Source: an uncultured Lachnospiraceae bacterium (lineage in GTDB: Bacteria > Bacillota > Clostridia > Lachnospirales > Lachnospiraceae). Taken from it: DNA of 64,000 nucleotides. The stretch lies in NCBI GenBank assembly GCA_910584845.1, contig CAJUDH010000014.1:18064-82063 (forward strand). Direction: 5' to 3'. A program made the translations under genes and the position numbers. Below, piece after piece: positions 45,667 to 55,448 of the stretch; position 1 is the stretch's first letter, and every line of letters starts with the position of its first letter. The notes below the pieces were generated by a model. It had not been told where the DNA came from, made no database searches, and was given only the letters and a program-made list of their open reading frames with translations.

Positions 45667-48600
45667 AGGATTTCCATAAATTCTTCTTTTGTGGCCAACC
45701 GGCCGCGGATGCTCCCGCCGGAAATAATGTCGTCGGACAATCGGGCTTTGCGTTCTTGCAAAGATAAGATTTTCTCCTCTAATGTATCTTTCATTATCAG
45801 CTTATACACCGTTACCACCTGCTTTTGCCCAATCCGGTGGGCCCGGTCCGTAGCCTGGTTCTGGGCCGCCATATTCCACCAGGGGTCAAAATGGATTACC
45901 ATGCTGGCCGCCGTCAAATTCAGCCCCGTCCCCCCGGCTTTCAGTGAAATCAAGAAAACCGGCGTGCCGTCCTGGTTAAAGGCATTGGCCATTTCCGCCC
46001 GCTTTTCCTTGGGGGTGGCCCCTGTCAGCAGATAATAACCCACCCCTTCTTTTTCCAACAGCTTTTTTAATATGTCAAGGATCTGGGTAAACTGGGAAAA
46101 CACCAATATCTGGTTCCCCGCCGCCACCCCATTGCGGACCAGCTCCAGGCACGTCTCCACTTTTGCCGCCCCGCCGCTGTAGTTTTCATAGGCCAGTGAC
46201 GGGTCACAGCACAGTTGCCGCAGCCGGGTCAATGCCGCCAGAACCTCTATTTTTCCGGCCTTGAATTCTTCCGGGCCCTGTTTTTTTAGCGACAACACAA
46301 GCTGCTGAAGGTTTGCGTCATAAATCCTCCTCTGTTCCTGCCCCATCCTGGAAAAGACTACCTCTTCCAACTTGTCTGGCAATTCCTTTAACACGTCTTT
46401 TTTTAAACGGCGCAGAATAAAAGGACGGATCATTTTACGCAGCCGCCCTGCCGCCTGCCCGTCCCTGTCTATGGCCACAGGCTGTTCATAATTTTCTTTA
46501 AATCGTTTGTAAGTATTGAGGATCCCCGGCATCAAATAATCAAAAATGCTCCACAGCTCACTAAGGGAATTTTCTATTGGCGTCCCGGTCAGGGCAAACC
46601 GCCGCCGGCAGGGGACGGCCTTAACTGCTTTGGCTGTCTGGGTAGCATGGTTTTTGATGTTTTGCGCTTCGTCAATAATCATATAGGAAAACCGTACCTC
46701 CCGGTACGTTTCAACGTCCCGTTTCAGCAGGTCATAAGAGGTCAACAGCACATCTGCCCCGTCCCGGGCAATCAATTGTTTCCGGGCAGCCGCCGCCCCG
46801 ACCACAGGGGTTACGGTCAAAGTGGGGGCAAACCTGCGGATCTCGCTTTCCCAGTTATATACCAGCGAAGCAGGGCAGACAATCAACCCATACCGCCCTT
46901 CCTGCCCGCATCCCCGCCGGGCAAGCAAAAAGGCAATGGCCTGGACAGTTTTCCCAAGGCCCATGTCATCTGCCAAAATCCCGCCAAACCCCAGCTTGTC
47001 CAGAGTGCACATCCACCGGTAGCCAAACTCCTGATATGGGCGAAGCCGTGCCTGCAAAGCCTCCGGAACCTCAAAATCGCTGTCCTCCACATTTTTAAAA
47101 TCCCGCAACAGCGCCCGGTATTGCCGGTTCCGGTTTACCCTAAGGCCGCCGGCCTGTTCCCGGAGCACCTGATCCAAGTAAAAAGCCCGGTACTCCGGCA
47201 CCTGCAGCCTGCCCTTGGCCATATCGCCGGCCCCCAGCTCCAGGCCCTGTGCCATTTCCGCCATAAGGGCAAAGGCGTTGTCCTCTACGGACAGGAAATT
47301 CCCGTCCTTCAGGCGGTAAAACTTTTTCTTTTTCCGGTATTCCGACAAAATCCCGGCCAGATCCTCTTGGGAAACCCCCTCGGATTTTAGCGTAATATCC
47401 AAAACACCGGCATTCAGGGAGACGCCGACGGACACCTTCGGCGGACGGTAAACCTGCAGCTTTTTCAGGGTTTCCGAGATGTAGACTTCCCCCACCTGCT
47501 TAAGCGCCAAAATACCTTCGCTGACCAGGCCGTAGACCTGCTCGTCCTGATCCTCATACAGGACAAACAGCCCCCTTTCCCTATCCAACAGGTAAAAATA
47601 CCGGTTGGCCTCCCGGACGGCCCCGGCTTCTTTTTCCATATCACGGTAAGCCTGGCCCTGGATCGGCGGTTGGGCCAAGTTGTACCTCTCTTCCCCATAC
47701 TCCCCATACACGGCGGCTGTGATTTCCCCGTCCTGCCAGTCAAGGTAAATCTTGATTTGGCAAGCCACCGGTTCATATTGGCTTAACTTCAAAGGCTTCT
47801 CACAGCTCAAACGGCGGTTCAGGGCCGGCAGCGCTACGGCACAAAACGAGTGGAGGTCATTGGGGTGGATCCAGAAATCCTGCTTTTTGCCTGTAAGCAG
47901 CTTTGCCAGCTCCCAAATATCTTCCGAATATTCCCTGCTGCACAAAAAAATGGTATCCCCCATAAGGATGCACATCCGGGTTATCCCCAAAAACGCTTCC
48001 ACCGGCGGAAGTTCCATCCGGTATGCGCCTTCCTCGGTGTCCTTGAGCTTGACCTTTAACCTGGGGTCCTCTTCCCGGAAACGGATATGTTTTAGGGCAG
48101 AAGAGGAAGCCACCGGACAGCTCCTGCCGGTATGCAATGCGGCAAACTTTACCATCCGTTCCCCGGCCAAAGGCAAATAGCGGCCAAACTGCATTTCCGG
48201 ATCATAGCCCCTTTGATAAAAAGATGGCCGGTTTGTACTGCGGTACTGCCGCACGGCGTCTTTTCCCTGATCCACATATTCGATCAAAAACTGCAAAATC
48301 TTCTGGCTGTGGGGCGTAAAAGCCCCCATTTGATGGTAAAATTTCAATTTTTTGCCATATTCCACCTGCTTTTGCCCTTTTACCGCATCCACCAGAGAGG
48401 AAATACTTTTTACCACATACGGGTGTCCCGCCCCGATTTTAAATTCCACCTGCCATGAAATATCCCGCCGGAGGGTTGGGATCAGCTCTACCTTCCCGTA
48501 AACCTCGGATTGAAAAAACCGGCATTTCTCCTTTATGGAGCGGGCACGGATCCAGTCTGTGACGGCACGGTCCGTGGCAGGGACCGGGGCCTGCGGGAAA

Positions 48601-48965
48601 GGCCCAGGAAAACCGGCACGGGAACCCGGGCCGCCCTTCCCCATAGCTTCCCTGTCCCCGTCTTTTTCCTGTTGGCGCCTTAAAAGCTCCAATGCCACTC
48701 CCACACAGTGCTTGCACATGCCGCTATCGGTGTAAAACGCCAGGCATTGGCAGCTATATTCCAGAAAATTGTCCTCATCCTGGTCGTAAACCAGGTTTAC
48801 CTCATATTCCGGCTTAACGGAACCTTCCACACAGGCATCTGCCAGGATCAGCCTCCCCTGCTCTTTCACCTTCATGTCAAACACTTTTTCCCGCTTAAAA
48901 ATCTGGTTCCCCCTTGTATATGCCTCCGGGCCGGAATTTTCACGGATGGGTTTTAAGCTAATCAT
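45657..48965 (-). CDS. SNF2-family DEAD/DEAH-box helicase with SWIM zinc finger
   Basis: 1102 residues. The N-terminal SWIM finger (CQCLAFYTDSGMCKHCVGVA, residues ~72-95) and bacterial SNF2 N-terminal region lead to a complete SNF2 motor at ~640-1090. Motor motifs are motif I DDMGLGKTVQAIAF, motif II IIDEAQNIKN, motif III ALTGTPIENSLSELW, and C-terminal lobe motifs LVFSQFTQILDIL, SLKAGGTGLNL and QATDRAHRIGQ. Such proteins use ATP to move along DNA or remodel nucleoprotein. They are widespread in Firmicutes and have no settled role. It is monocistronic with no defence neighbours, so general DNA maintenance is the safer guess. Confidence 0.93.
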   Translation of the reverse strand: MISLKPIRENSGPEAYTRGNQIFKREKVFDMKVKEQGRLILADACVEGSVKPEYEVNLVYDQDEDNFLEYSCQCLAFYTDSGMCKHCVGVALELLRRQQEKDGDREAMGKGGPGSRAGFPGPFPQAPVPATDRAVTDWIRARSIKEKCRFFQSEVYGKVELIPTLRRDISWQVEFKIGAGHPYVVKSISSLVDAVKGQKQVEYGKKLKFYHQMGAFTPHSQKILQFLIEYVDQGKDAVRQYRSTNRPSFYQRGYDPEMQFGRYLPLAGERMVKFAALHTGRSCPVASSSALKHIRFREEDPRLKVKLKDTEEGAYRMELPPVEAFLGITRMCILMGDTIFLCSREYSEDIWELAKLLTGKKQDFWIHPNDLHSFCAVALPALNRRLSCEKPLKLSQYEPVACQIKIYLDWQDGEITAAVYGEYGEERYNLAQPPIQGQAYRDMEKEAGAVREANRYFYLLDRERGLFVLYEDQDEQVYGLVSEGILALKQVGEVYISETLKKLQVYRPPKVSVGVSLNAGVLDITLKSEGVSQEDLAGILSEYRKKKKFYRLKDGNFLSVEDNAFALMAEMAQGLELGAGDMAKGRLQVPEYRAFYLDQVLREQAGGLRVNRNRQYRALLRDFKNVEDSDFEVPEALQARLRPYQEFGYRWMCTLDKLGFGGILADDMGLGKTVQAIAFLLARRGCGQEGRYGLIVCPASLVYNWESEIRRFAPTLTVTPVVGAAAARKQLIARDGADVLLTSYDLLKRDVETYREVRFSYMIIDEAQNIKNHATQTAKAVKAVPCRRRFALTGTPIENSLSELWSIFDYLMPGILNTYKRFKENYEQPVAIDRDGQAAGRLRKMIRPFILRRLKKDVLKELPDKLEEVVFSRMGQEQRRIYDANLQQLVLSLKKQGPEEFKAGKIEVLAALTRLRQLCCDPSLAYENYSGGAAKVETCLELVRNGVAAGNQILVFSQFTQILDILKKLLEKEGVGYYLLTGATPKEKRAEMANAFNQDGTPVFLISLKAGGTGLNLTAASMVIHFDPWWNMAAQNQATDRAHRIGQKQVVTVYKLIMKDTLEEKILSLQERKARLSDDIISGGSIRGRLATKEEFMEILGE

Positions 48966-49039
48966 AACGTCTCCTTCTTGTGGAGCAAGGTTTCCGCCCC
49001 ATCGTCGGCCCCCTGCCCGGACCCAAACCTCCGGCGCCT

Positions 49040-49885
49040 TTAGCCGATCAACGCCGTCACGGAAAAATAAGCCAGTACCACCACGCCCAGTACGATCCGG
49101 TAATACCCAAACAATTTAAAATTGTTCCTTTTGATATAACCCATTAAAAACTTTATGGAATAAACCGACACGGCAAAAGCAATGGCCATGGCAAAAAGTA
49201 AATAAAAAATCTCCAGCGGGGAAAACATGCCTTCCGTCCTGGTGACAAATTTTACGATTTTCAGCAAACTGGCCCCAAACATAACCGGAATCCCCAAAAA
49301 GAACGTAAACTCTGCCGACGCGGAGCGGGAACATCCAAGTAACATGGCGCCGATAATCGTCACACCGGAACGGGAAGTCCCCGGTACCAGGGCCAATAGC
49401 TGGAACAAGCCGATAAATACCGCCGTGCGGAAATCAATCTGGTTCACCCGCTGGACCGGAAACTGCAGGTACCGGTTCCGGTTCTCCACCAGGATAAACA
49501 AAATGCCATATAGGATCAGCATGGCCGCTACCACAAACCCGTTATATAAATGTTCATCCATCCAATCGTCCAGGGGCATAGCCACGACCACCACCGGAAT
49601 ACAGGCAACGGCAATTTTTATCCACAAAACCAGCGTCTCTTGGCGCTGGCGGGAAGTTTTTTGGGCGTCAAAAGGGTTCAGCTTGTGGAAATACAAAACC
49701 ACCACTGCCAAAATCGCCCCCAGCTGGATGACCACCTTAAACACATTCCAAAAATCTTCCCCCACTTTCAGCTGAATCAGCTCCTCTACCAGGATCATAT
49801 GGCCGGTGCTGCTGATGGGAAGCCACTCCGTGAATCCTTCCACAATGCCGAATACGATAATCTTCAATAATTCAATGATGTCCAT
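49040..49885 (-). CDS. uppP: Undecaprenyl-diphosphatase (UppP/BacA)
   Basis: 281 residues, multiple membrane helices. UppP recycles the C55 lipid carrier of cell-wall synthesis by removing a phosphate, and gives bacitracin tolerance when overproduced. Signatures: GIVEGFTEWLPISSTGHMIL with the two catalytic Glu, and LVPGTSRSGVTIIGAMLLG. The usual length of 265-285 fits. It is followed downstream by non-coding DNA, with ung just upstream on the same strand. Confidence 0.95.
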   Translation of the reverse strand: MDIIELLKIIVFGIVEGFTEWLPISSTGHMILVEELIQLKVGEDFWNVFKVVIQLGAILAVVVLYFHKLNPFDAQKTSRQRQETLVLWIKIAVACIPVVVVAMPLDDWMDEHLYNGFVVAAMLILYGILFILVENRNRYLQFPVQRVNQIDFRTAVFIGLFQLLALVPGTSRSGVTIIGAMLLGCSRSASAEFTFFLGIPVMFGASLLKIVKFVTRTEGMFSPLEIFYLLFAMAIAFAVSVYSIKFLMGYIKRNNFKLFGYYRIVLGVVVLAYFSVTALIG

Positions 49886-49929
49886 GGCACGGTTCTCTCC
49901 TAAACGTTCTCAATCATAACGGTTCTGCC

Positions 49930-50607
49930 TCATCCATTGTTTTCGATCTGCCAGTCAATGGGCGCCAAACCGTTGGCCTCCAAAAAAGCATTGGTTTTGC
50001 TAAAGGGTTTACTGCCAAAAAATCCCCTGTGGGCGGAAAGGGGGCTGGGATGGGGCGCCTCCAGGATCAAATGCTTCGGATTATTCAACATAGCCTTTTT
50101 AGCCTGTGCCGGGCGTCCCCACAAAATAAAGACCATAGGGCGGTCCTGCTGGTTTAAAATCTTAATAGCCGCGTCCGTAAACTCTTCCCAGCCGATGCCC
50201 CGGTGGGAATTGGCCGCATGGGCCCGCACCGTTAAAACCGTGTTTAACAGCATGACCCCTTGTTTTGCCCACTTTACCAGATATCCGTTGTCAGGGACGG
50301 TACAGCCCAAATCGTCATGGAGCTCCTGATAAATGTTCACCAGGGAAGGGGGGATTGCCACATCTGGCTTTACCGAAAAGCACAGGCCATGGGCCTGCCC
50401 TACATTGTGGTAGGGGTCCTGCCCTAAAATCACCACCTTTACTTCCGAAAGGGGCGTAAACTCAAAAGCGTTAAAAATATCTTCTGCCGCCGGAAAAATC
50501 TGGCGTGCCTCATATTCGCTTTTTACCGTGTCGTAAAGTTTTTTGTAATATGGCTTTTTGAACTCTTCGCTTAATGGTTCCAGCCAGTCATTGTTAATCG
50601 CTCCCAT
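49930..50607 (-). CDS. ung: Uracil-DNA glycosylase
   Basis: 225 residues, full length for family 1. It excises uracil from DNA in base-excision repair. Motifs: catalytic Asp in VVILGQDPYHNVGQAHGLCF, the Phe stacker and GVMLLNTVLTV, and the minor-groove loop HPSPLSAHRGFFGSKPF. AGGAG precedes ATG 50607. It lies 45 bp from uppP on the same strand. Confidence 0.96.
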   Translation of the reverse strand: MGAINNDWLEPLSEEFKKPYYKKLYDTVKSEYEARQIFPAAEDIFNAFEFTPLSEVKVVILGQDPYHNVGQAHGLCFSVKPDVAIPPSLVNIYQELHDDLGCTVPDNGYLVKWAKQGVMLLNTVLTVRAHAANSHRGIGWEEFTDAAIKILNQQDRPMVFILWGRPAQAKKAMLNNPKHLILEAPHPSPLSAHRGFFGSKPFSKTNAFLEANGLAPIDWQIENNG

Positions 50608-50759
50608 GGCTTCCTCTCCTTTGTCTCTTAATTTATCAATTACCAGGCGGCCTGCTCAGCCACCCCTTTGGCCTGTACAGCCGGGAAAATAGACGGTTCA
50701 GCCTTCCCATTGCAAAATGGCGTACCAGGCCCCGCCCATAGCGCCCACTATGGAAAGGC

Positions 50760-51521
50760 CTAAAGGCGCACCGGCACCCCCCTTCCGTGAAGGTATTGCT
50801 TCAAACTTTGAACCTCCATCTCTTTGTAGTGGAACAGGGAGGCCGCCAGCGCCGCGTCTGCTTTCCCTTTTGTCAAAACATCGTAAAAATGTTCCATCGT
50901 CCCCGCGCCGCCGGAGGCAATCACAGGCACGGAAACATTTTCCGCCACCAAGGCCGTCAGCTCGTTATCATATCCTGACTTAGTCCCGTCACAGTCCATG
51001 CTGGTCAGCAGTATCTCCCCTGCGCCCAGGCTGTCCGCTTTTCTGGCCCACCAAACGGCGTCCAGGCCCGTATCCACGCGCCCGCCGTTTTTAAACACAT
51101 TCCATCCCAAACCGTCTGGCCTGCGCCTGGCGTCAATGGCCACCACCACGCACTGGCGGCCAAATTTCTCCGCCGCTTGGGAAATCAGTTCCGGCCGGTT
51201 AAGCGCCGAAGTATTAATAGAAATTTTATCGGCCCCTTCCCGCAGCAGCCTGCGGAAATCCTCTACAGTCCGTATCCCGCCGCCTACCGTAAAGGGGATA
51301 AACACTGTTTCCGCCACCCGGCGTACCATATCCACCACGGTTTCCCTTGCATCGGAAGACGCGGTAATGTCCAAAAACACCAATTCGTCGGCCCCCGCTT
51401 TGCCATAAGCCGCCCCTACCTCCACCGGGTCGCCGGCATCCCGCAAATCCACAAAATTGACTCCCTTTACTACCCGCCCGTTGTGTACGTCCAAACAGGG
51501 GATGATCCGCTTCGTAAACAT
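50760..51521 (-). CDS. hisF: Imidazole glycerol phosphate synthase subunit HisF
   Basis: 253 residues. HisF is the cyclase half of the enzyme that uses ammonia from HisH to make imidazole-glycerol phosphate and AICAR. Signatures: [20 protein letters not shown] with the catalytic Asp, [20 protein letters not shown] and [15 protein letters not shown] with the second catalytic Asp. ATG 51521 has TAGGAG upstream. HisH is encoded 34 bp before it. The other his genes are not in the window. Confidence 0.96.
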   Translation of the reverse strand: MFTKRIIPCLDVHNGRVVKGVNFVDLRDAGDPVEVGAAYGKAGADELVFLDITASSDARETVVDMVRRVAETVFIPFTVGGGIRTVEDFRRLLREGADKISINTSALNRPELISQAAEKFGRQCVVVAIDARRRPDGLGWNVFKNGGRVDTGLDAVWWARKADSLGAGEILLTSMDCDGTKSGYDNELTALVAENVSVPVIASGGAGTMEHFYDVLTKGKADAALAASLFHYKEMEVQSLKQYLHGRGVPVRL

Positions 51522-51555
51522 TATGCCGCTCCTATCTGCCATATTCCCAAGCATA

Positions 51556-52158
51556 CTAACATAAAAAGTTCCTCAAAATCTTAAGGCCCACGTCGCCGCT
51601 TTTTTCCGGGTGGAACTGGCAGGCAAACACATTGCCGGCCTCCACCGCCGCATGGATATGGGTTCCATATTCCGTAGACGCCGCCACCTGGGACTCGTCT
51701 GCCGCCTTCAGGTAATAGGAATGGACAAAATATACATAGGCCCCGTTGCCGATCCCGTCAAAAAGCCGGCCCCCCGGCCGGACCTCCAGGGAATTCCAGC
51801 CCATGTGGGGGATTTTAAGCCCCCCGTTGCCGGGGATGCGTAGGATTTCCCCTTTTAATATACCCAGGCCCTCCACGCCTTCCGATTCGGCGCTGCGCTC
51901 AAAAAGCAGCTGCAGCCCCAGGCAAATCCCCAAAAAGGGGGTCCCTTTTTCCACCACCTGGCGGATTACCTCTGTCAGGCCATATTGGTGCAGACGTTTC
52001 ATAGCATCGCCAAAAGAGCCCACCCCCGGCAGCACTACCCTGTCCGCTGCCAAAATCTGCCCTTTGTCCCGGGTGATTACCGGCTGTTGGCCCAAAGCTA
52101 CAAAAGCCTTCTCCACACTTTTTAAATTCCCTGCGTCGTAATCAATAATCCCGACCAT
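51556..52158 (-). CDS. hisH: Imidazole glycerol phosphate synthase subunit HisH
   Basis: 200 residues. Class I glutamine amidotransferase that feeds ammonia to HisF. The catalytic triad is present: Cys in [15 protein letters not shown], and His and Glu in [13 protein letters not shown]. The N-terminal [17 protein letters not shown] is typical. Its start lies inside the end of the SIR2-like gene (17-bp overlap), so those genes are co-transcribed. Confidence 0.96.
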   Translation of the reverse strand: MVGIIDYDAGNLKSVEKAFVALGQQPVITRDKGQILAADRVVLPGVGSFGDAMKRLHQYGLTEVIRQVVEKGTPFLGICLGLQLLFERSAESEGVEGLGILKGEILRIPGNGGLKIPHMGWNSLEVRPGGRLFDGIGNGAYVYFVHSYYLKAADESQVAASTEYGTHIHAAVEAGNVFACQFHPEKSGDVGLKILRNFLC

Positions 52159-52912
52159 TCACATACTCCTCCACCCACTTAACCGAATTGCGGCAAATCC
52201 CCTTCGCCCGTCCGCCAAGTTCTTGCGGAATCTGGGGGAACTTTTCATGAACCCGCCATAAAAAGGCTTTCTGGTTAAAAAACACTAATTTCTCAAAAGG
52301 GAACCGGAGGATGCCTGGGTTTGCGAAACCTGCCCCCAGCTCCAAAATCAGCGTATCTTCCTTTAACGTCTCGGCCAGCCACCGGGTATACCGGTTCCAC
52401 TGTGGCAAATAGCCTTCCTCGATATAATTTTGCGCCTCTATGGTATTGCCTACCAGAGGCGCGCCGCAATGGGGGCAAATATCCTCCGGGACCTCCCCCG
52501 GCTCCCAAATATCTTTGGTGCAGGACCGGGAACATTGCCGCCAGGTTTCATTGCCGCAAGGCGCCACAACCCTTTCCCAACGGGTGTCCTTAGGCTTCTG
52601 CCTGGGAGGGAACAGCCGGTCCATTTTCTCCAAGGCTTCCTTTGGCAGCCCTCCGCAGGAAGGCATCCCCTCCGGCTGGCCAGGGGCCGAATAAGCCTCT
52701 TCCTCCCGGCTCCCCAAAGGCGTTTGAAAAATCACCCCGTCGGTAGCCATGGTAACTATAAAATAATCTTTATCTTTCAGCAGCGGGTACAAAGCACGGT
52801 AGCCTTTTAGCGCCGCTTCTACCCCTTTTCCGGCTTTCCACTCCTCGCCTAAGCCGACGATAACTTTCCGGCAAGTTTCCAGCCGCTTTTGCAATTCCTT
52901 TCCTTCCGTCAA
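52142..52912 (-). CDS. Divergent SIR2-like (sirtuin-type) protein
   Basis: 256 residues. The C-terminal part has sirtuin-like features: a zinc-ribbon set of cysteines (RQCSRSCTKDIWE and ICPHCGAPLVGN), then TLILELGAGFANPGILRFPF, which resembles the NAD-site end of SIR2 proteins, and EKLVFFNQKAF. The usual N-terminal GAGxS motif is replaced by VIVGLGEEWKAGKG. It is therefore a degenerate or specialised SIR2-like protein, perhaps an NAD-binding enzyme or sensor. It overlaps hisH by 17 bp; relatives are known as SIR2-like proteins next to unrelated genes in Clostridia. Confidence 0.6.
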   Translation of the reverse strand: MTEGKELQKRLETCRKVIVGLGEEWKAGKGVEAALKGYRALYPLLKDKDYFIVTMATDGVIFQTPLGSREEEAYSAPGQPEGMPSCGGLPKEALEKMDRLFPPRQKPKDTRWERVVAPCGNETWRQCSRSCTKDIWEPGEVPEDICPHCGAPLVGNTIEAQNYIEEGYLPQWNRYTRWLAETLKEDTLILELGAGFANPGILRFPFEKLVFFNQKAFLWRVHEKFPQIPQELGGRAKGICRNSVKWVEEYVNGRDY

Positions 52913-52964
52913 GCCCCAACCTCCATCCTACTTTATAAATGCCAAAATCCCCTATCCCTGCCAT

Positions 52965-54020
52965 TTACGGCCCTTTTTCCGGCCATCCTTGGCAGTCCCC
53001 CCGCTCCCATGCCAGCTGGCAGCCTGCTAAGGCCACCCGTTTCGACAAATCGGCAAGGCCTTCGGCAGACTCTTCCCCGGTGCAAGCCTTATGGTCATAT
53101 AAATCATATTGTTTCCGGTTCCTCTCCGGGGTAAGGTTAGGCATGACCACGTTGGCGCCTGCCGCCAGGCCCTTCTCCCTCCCTTGAAGGTCCAGGGTGC
53201 CCAGGGCCGTGGTCGCCGGCAGCAAAGCCTTGGGAAGCAGGATACGGACCACCGACAAGAGGAATAACGTCAGCTCCACGCTTCCTGCCGGTTCTTGGGC
53301 AAACCGGGTGTCACGATGGGGGACAAATGGGCCGATGCCTACCATATGCGGATTCAGCTCCTGCAAAAAAACCAGGTCGCTTGCCAGGCATTCCGCCGTC
53401 TGGCCCGGGCTGCCCACCATAAATCCGGCCCCTACCTGGTACCCCAGGTCCTTCAAATCATACAGGCACCCTTTGCGCGCCTCCAGGCTCATGGGCTGCG
53501 GATGGAGGAACCGGTAATGGTCCGGGTCGGCCGTCTCATGGCGGAGCAGGTACCGGTCGGCACCCGCCTCCCGGAACATCCGGTATGAGCGGCGGGGCTT
53601 TTCCCCGATGGACAAAGTCAGGGCACACGCAGGGTACGCCTCCTTGACCTTTCGGACGAGCCCCGCTATTTTCTCGTCGGTATAATAGGGGTCTTCCCCT
53701 CCCTGAAGCACAAAGGTACGCAGCCCGAGCCGGTACCCTTTCCCGCAGCAAGACAAAACCTCTTCCTCCGTCAGCCGGTACCGGGCCACATGCCCGTTCC
53801 CCCTGCGGATCCCGCAGTAGTAACAATTGTTTTTGCAGTAATTGGTAAACTCGATCAGGCCCCTGGCAAATACCTTATCCCCATAATGGGCGCGCCGCAG
53901 CTTTACCGCCTCTTTTGCCAGCAATGCAGCCGTTTCCGGATTTTTTGCATCTGCCAAAAGTTGTAGGGCATCCTCCCGGGTGAGGGAATGTTCCCGGACC
54001 AGCCTCTTTGCCACGTCCAT
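52965..54020 (-). CDS. hydE: [FeFe]-hydrogenase H-cluster radical SAM maturase HydE
   Basis: 351 residues. HydE helps build the dithiolate-bridged diiron subcluster of [FeFe]-hydrogenase. The radical-SAM cluster motif CKNNCYYC lies in FTNYCKNNCYYCGIR at about residue 65. GGEDPYYTDEKI, HETADPDHYRFLHP and GFMVGSPGQTAE are typical HydE segments. ATG 54020 follows GGGAGG. The partner genes hydF and hydG, and the hydrogenase itself, are not in the window, so they must lie elsewhere. The fucO-like gene is 18 bp upstream on the same strand. Confidence 0.92.
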   Translation of the reverse strand: MDVAKRLVREHSLTREDALQLLADAKNPETAALLAKEAVKLRRAHYGDKVFARGLIEFTNYCKNNCYYCGIRRGNGHVARYRLTEEEVLSCCGKGYRLGLRTFVLQGGEDPYYTDEKIAGLVRKVKEAYPACALTLSIGEKPRRSYRMFREAGADRYLLRHETADPDHYRFLHPQPMSLEARKGCLYDLKDLGYQVGAGFMVGSPGQTAECLASDLVFLQELNPHMVGIGPFVPHRDTRFAQEPAGSVELTLFLLSVVRILLPKALLPATTALGTLDLQGREKGLAAGANVVMPNLTPERNRKQYDLYDHKACTGEESAEGLADLSKRVALAGCQLAWERGDCQGWPEKGP

Positions 54021-54038
54021 ACAAACGCCTCCCGGCAT

Positions 54039-55187
54039 TTACAGCAATGCCTGGTACAACGCCTTAATTTCCCCTACGGAAGTATCCCTGGGGTTGCCCG
54101 GGCGGCAGGCGTCGGCAAATGCCGACTCGGACAAAAAGTCCAAATCTTCTTCCTTGACAATCGTTTTCAAATCCGCCGGGATCCCCACATCCATGGAGAG
54201 CTTCTTCACCGCATCCACAGCCGCCTTGCGGTACTGTTCCTGGCTCATGCCTTCCACGCCTTCCACGCCCATGGCCTGGGCAATGTATTTATACTTGTCG
54301 CCGGTACAAGGGGCGTTGTACTCCATCACCGTAGGCAAAAGGATGGCGTTGGCCACCCCGTGGGGCGTATCGTAGACGGCCCCTAGGGAGTGGGCCATGG
54401 AATGCACGATCCCCAGCCCTACGTTGGAAAATCCCATGCCGGCCACATACTGGCCTAAAGCCATGCCGTCCCGGCCTTCCGGCTTGTTTTCCACCGCATC
54501 CCTCAAAGACCGGGAAATAATCTCGATGGCCTTCAAATGGAACATGTCGGTCATCTCCCACGCGCCTTTGGTAATGTACCCCTCGATGGCATGGGTCAAG
54601 GCGTCCATGCCGGTAGCCGCAGTCAGGCCCGCAGGCATACTGGCCATCATATCCGGGTCGACCACGGCAACCACCGGAATGTCATGGGTATCCACGCAGA
54701 CAAATTTGCGCTTTTTCTCCACATCCGTAATCACGTAGTTGATGGTAACTTCCGCAGCGGTGCCTGCCGTGGTGGGGACGGCGATAATAGGCACGCAAGG
54801 GTTCTTGGTGGGCGCCACCCCTTCTAAGCTCCTCACATCCCCAAATTCCGGGTTCGTAACGATAATGCCCACAGCTTTGGCGGTATCCATGGAAGAGCCG
54901 CCGCCGATGGCAATAAGGCAATCGGCGCCAAAAGCCTGGAACGCCGCCACGCCTGCCTGCACGTTTTCAATGGTGGGATTGGGTTTAATATCGGAATAAA
55001 CCTCATAATCCACCCCCGCCTCGTCCAAGATGTCCGTCACTTTCTTTGTCACCCCGAAACGGATCAGGTCCGGGTCTGAACATACAAAAGCTTTCTGAAA
55101 TCCCCTGGCCTTTATTTCTGCCGGGATTTCCCTGATGGCGCCTGCGCCATGGTAGGAAGTTTCATTCAACACGATTCGGTTTGCCAT
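54039..55187 (-). CDS. Iron-containing alcohol dehydrogenase (lactaldehyde reductase/1,3-propanediol dehydrogenase type)
   Basis: 382 residues. Group III alcohol dehydrogenases reduce aldehydes with NAD(P)H. The NAD-site GGGSSMDTAKA, the metal ligands in DALTHAIEGYITKGAW and HSMAHSLGAVYDTPHGVANA, and the N-terminal FQKAFVCSDPDLIRFGV are all visible. The sequence is closest in pattern to FucO or DhaT. GGAGAAG precedes ATG 55187. It is probably co-transcribed with hydE. Physiological substrate unknown; fermentative redox balance is likely. Confidence 0.93.
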   Translation of the reverse strand: MANRIVLNETSYHGAGAIREIPAEIKARGFQKAFVCSDPDLIRFGVTKKVTDILDEAGVDYEVYSDIKPNPTIENVQAGVAAFQAFGADCLIAIGGGSSMDTAKAVGIIVTNPEFGDVRSLEGVAPTKNPCVPIIAVPTTAGTAAEVTINYVITDVEKKRKFVCVDTHDIPVVAVVDPDMMASMPAGLTAATGMDALTHAIEGYITKGAWEMTDMFHLKAIEIISRSLRDAVENKPEGRDGMALGQYVAGMGFSNVGLGIVHSMAHSLGAVYDTPHGVANAILLPTVMEYNAPCTGDKYKYIAQAMGVEGVEGMSQEQYRKAAVDAVKKLSMDVGIPADLKTIVKEEDLDFLSESAFADACRPGNPRDTSVGEIKALYQALL

Positions 55188-55448
55188 AATCTCTTCTCCT
55201 TTTCTATTTCTTGTACCACCCTTTTGTGGGATAGTGCATTGCTTATCTTTCTATCTATTGTAATGTTTTCTTGCCTTTACGGCTACCCCTATATTTTACT
55301 ATTTTTTGCCAAAAGAGACAACCTGTTTTTCTTGATGCTTTTCTTTTTAGGCAAAGGGCCGCCCCCGGCTGGGTATCGGCCAAAGCCATGCGGATGTTGG
55401 CCGCCCCCGTCAAAGGCCAAAAAAGAGGACGTATTTCTATGGATTACA

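Noticed and set aside
45657..48965. SNF2 helicase as part of a phage-defence system (DISARM-like)
   Set aside because: No methyltransferase, DUF1998 or PLD partner nearby; neighbours are housekeeping genes.
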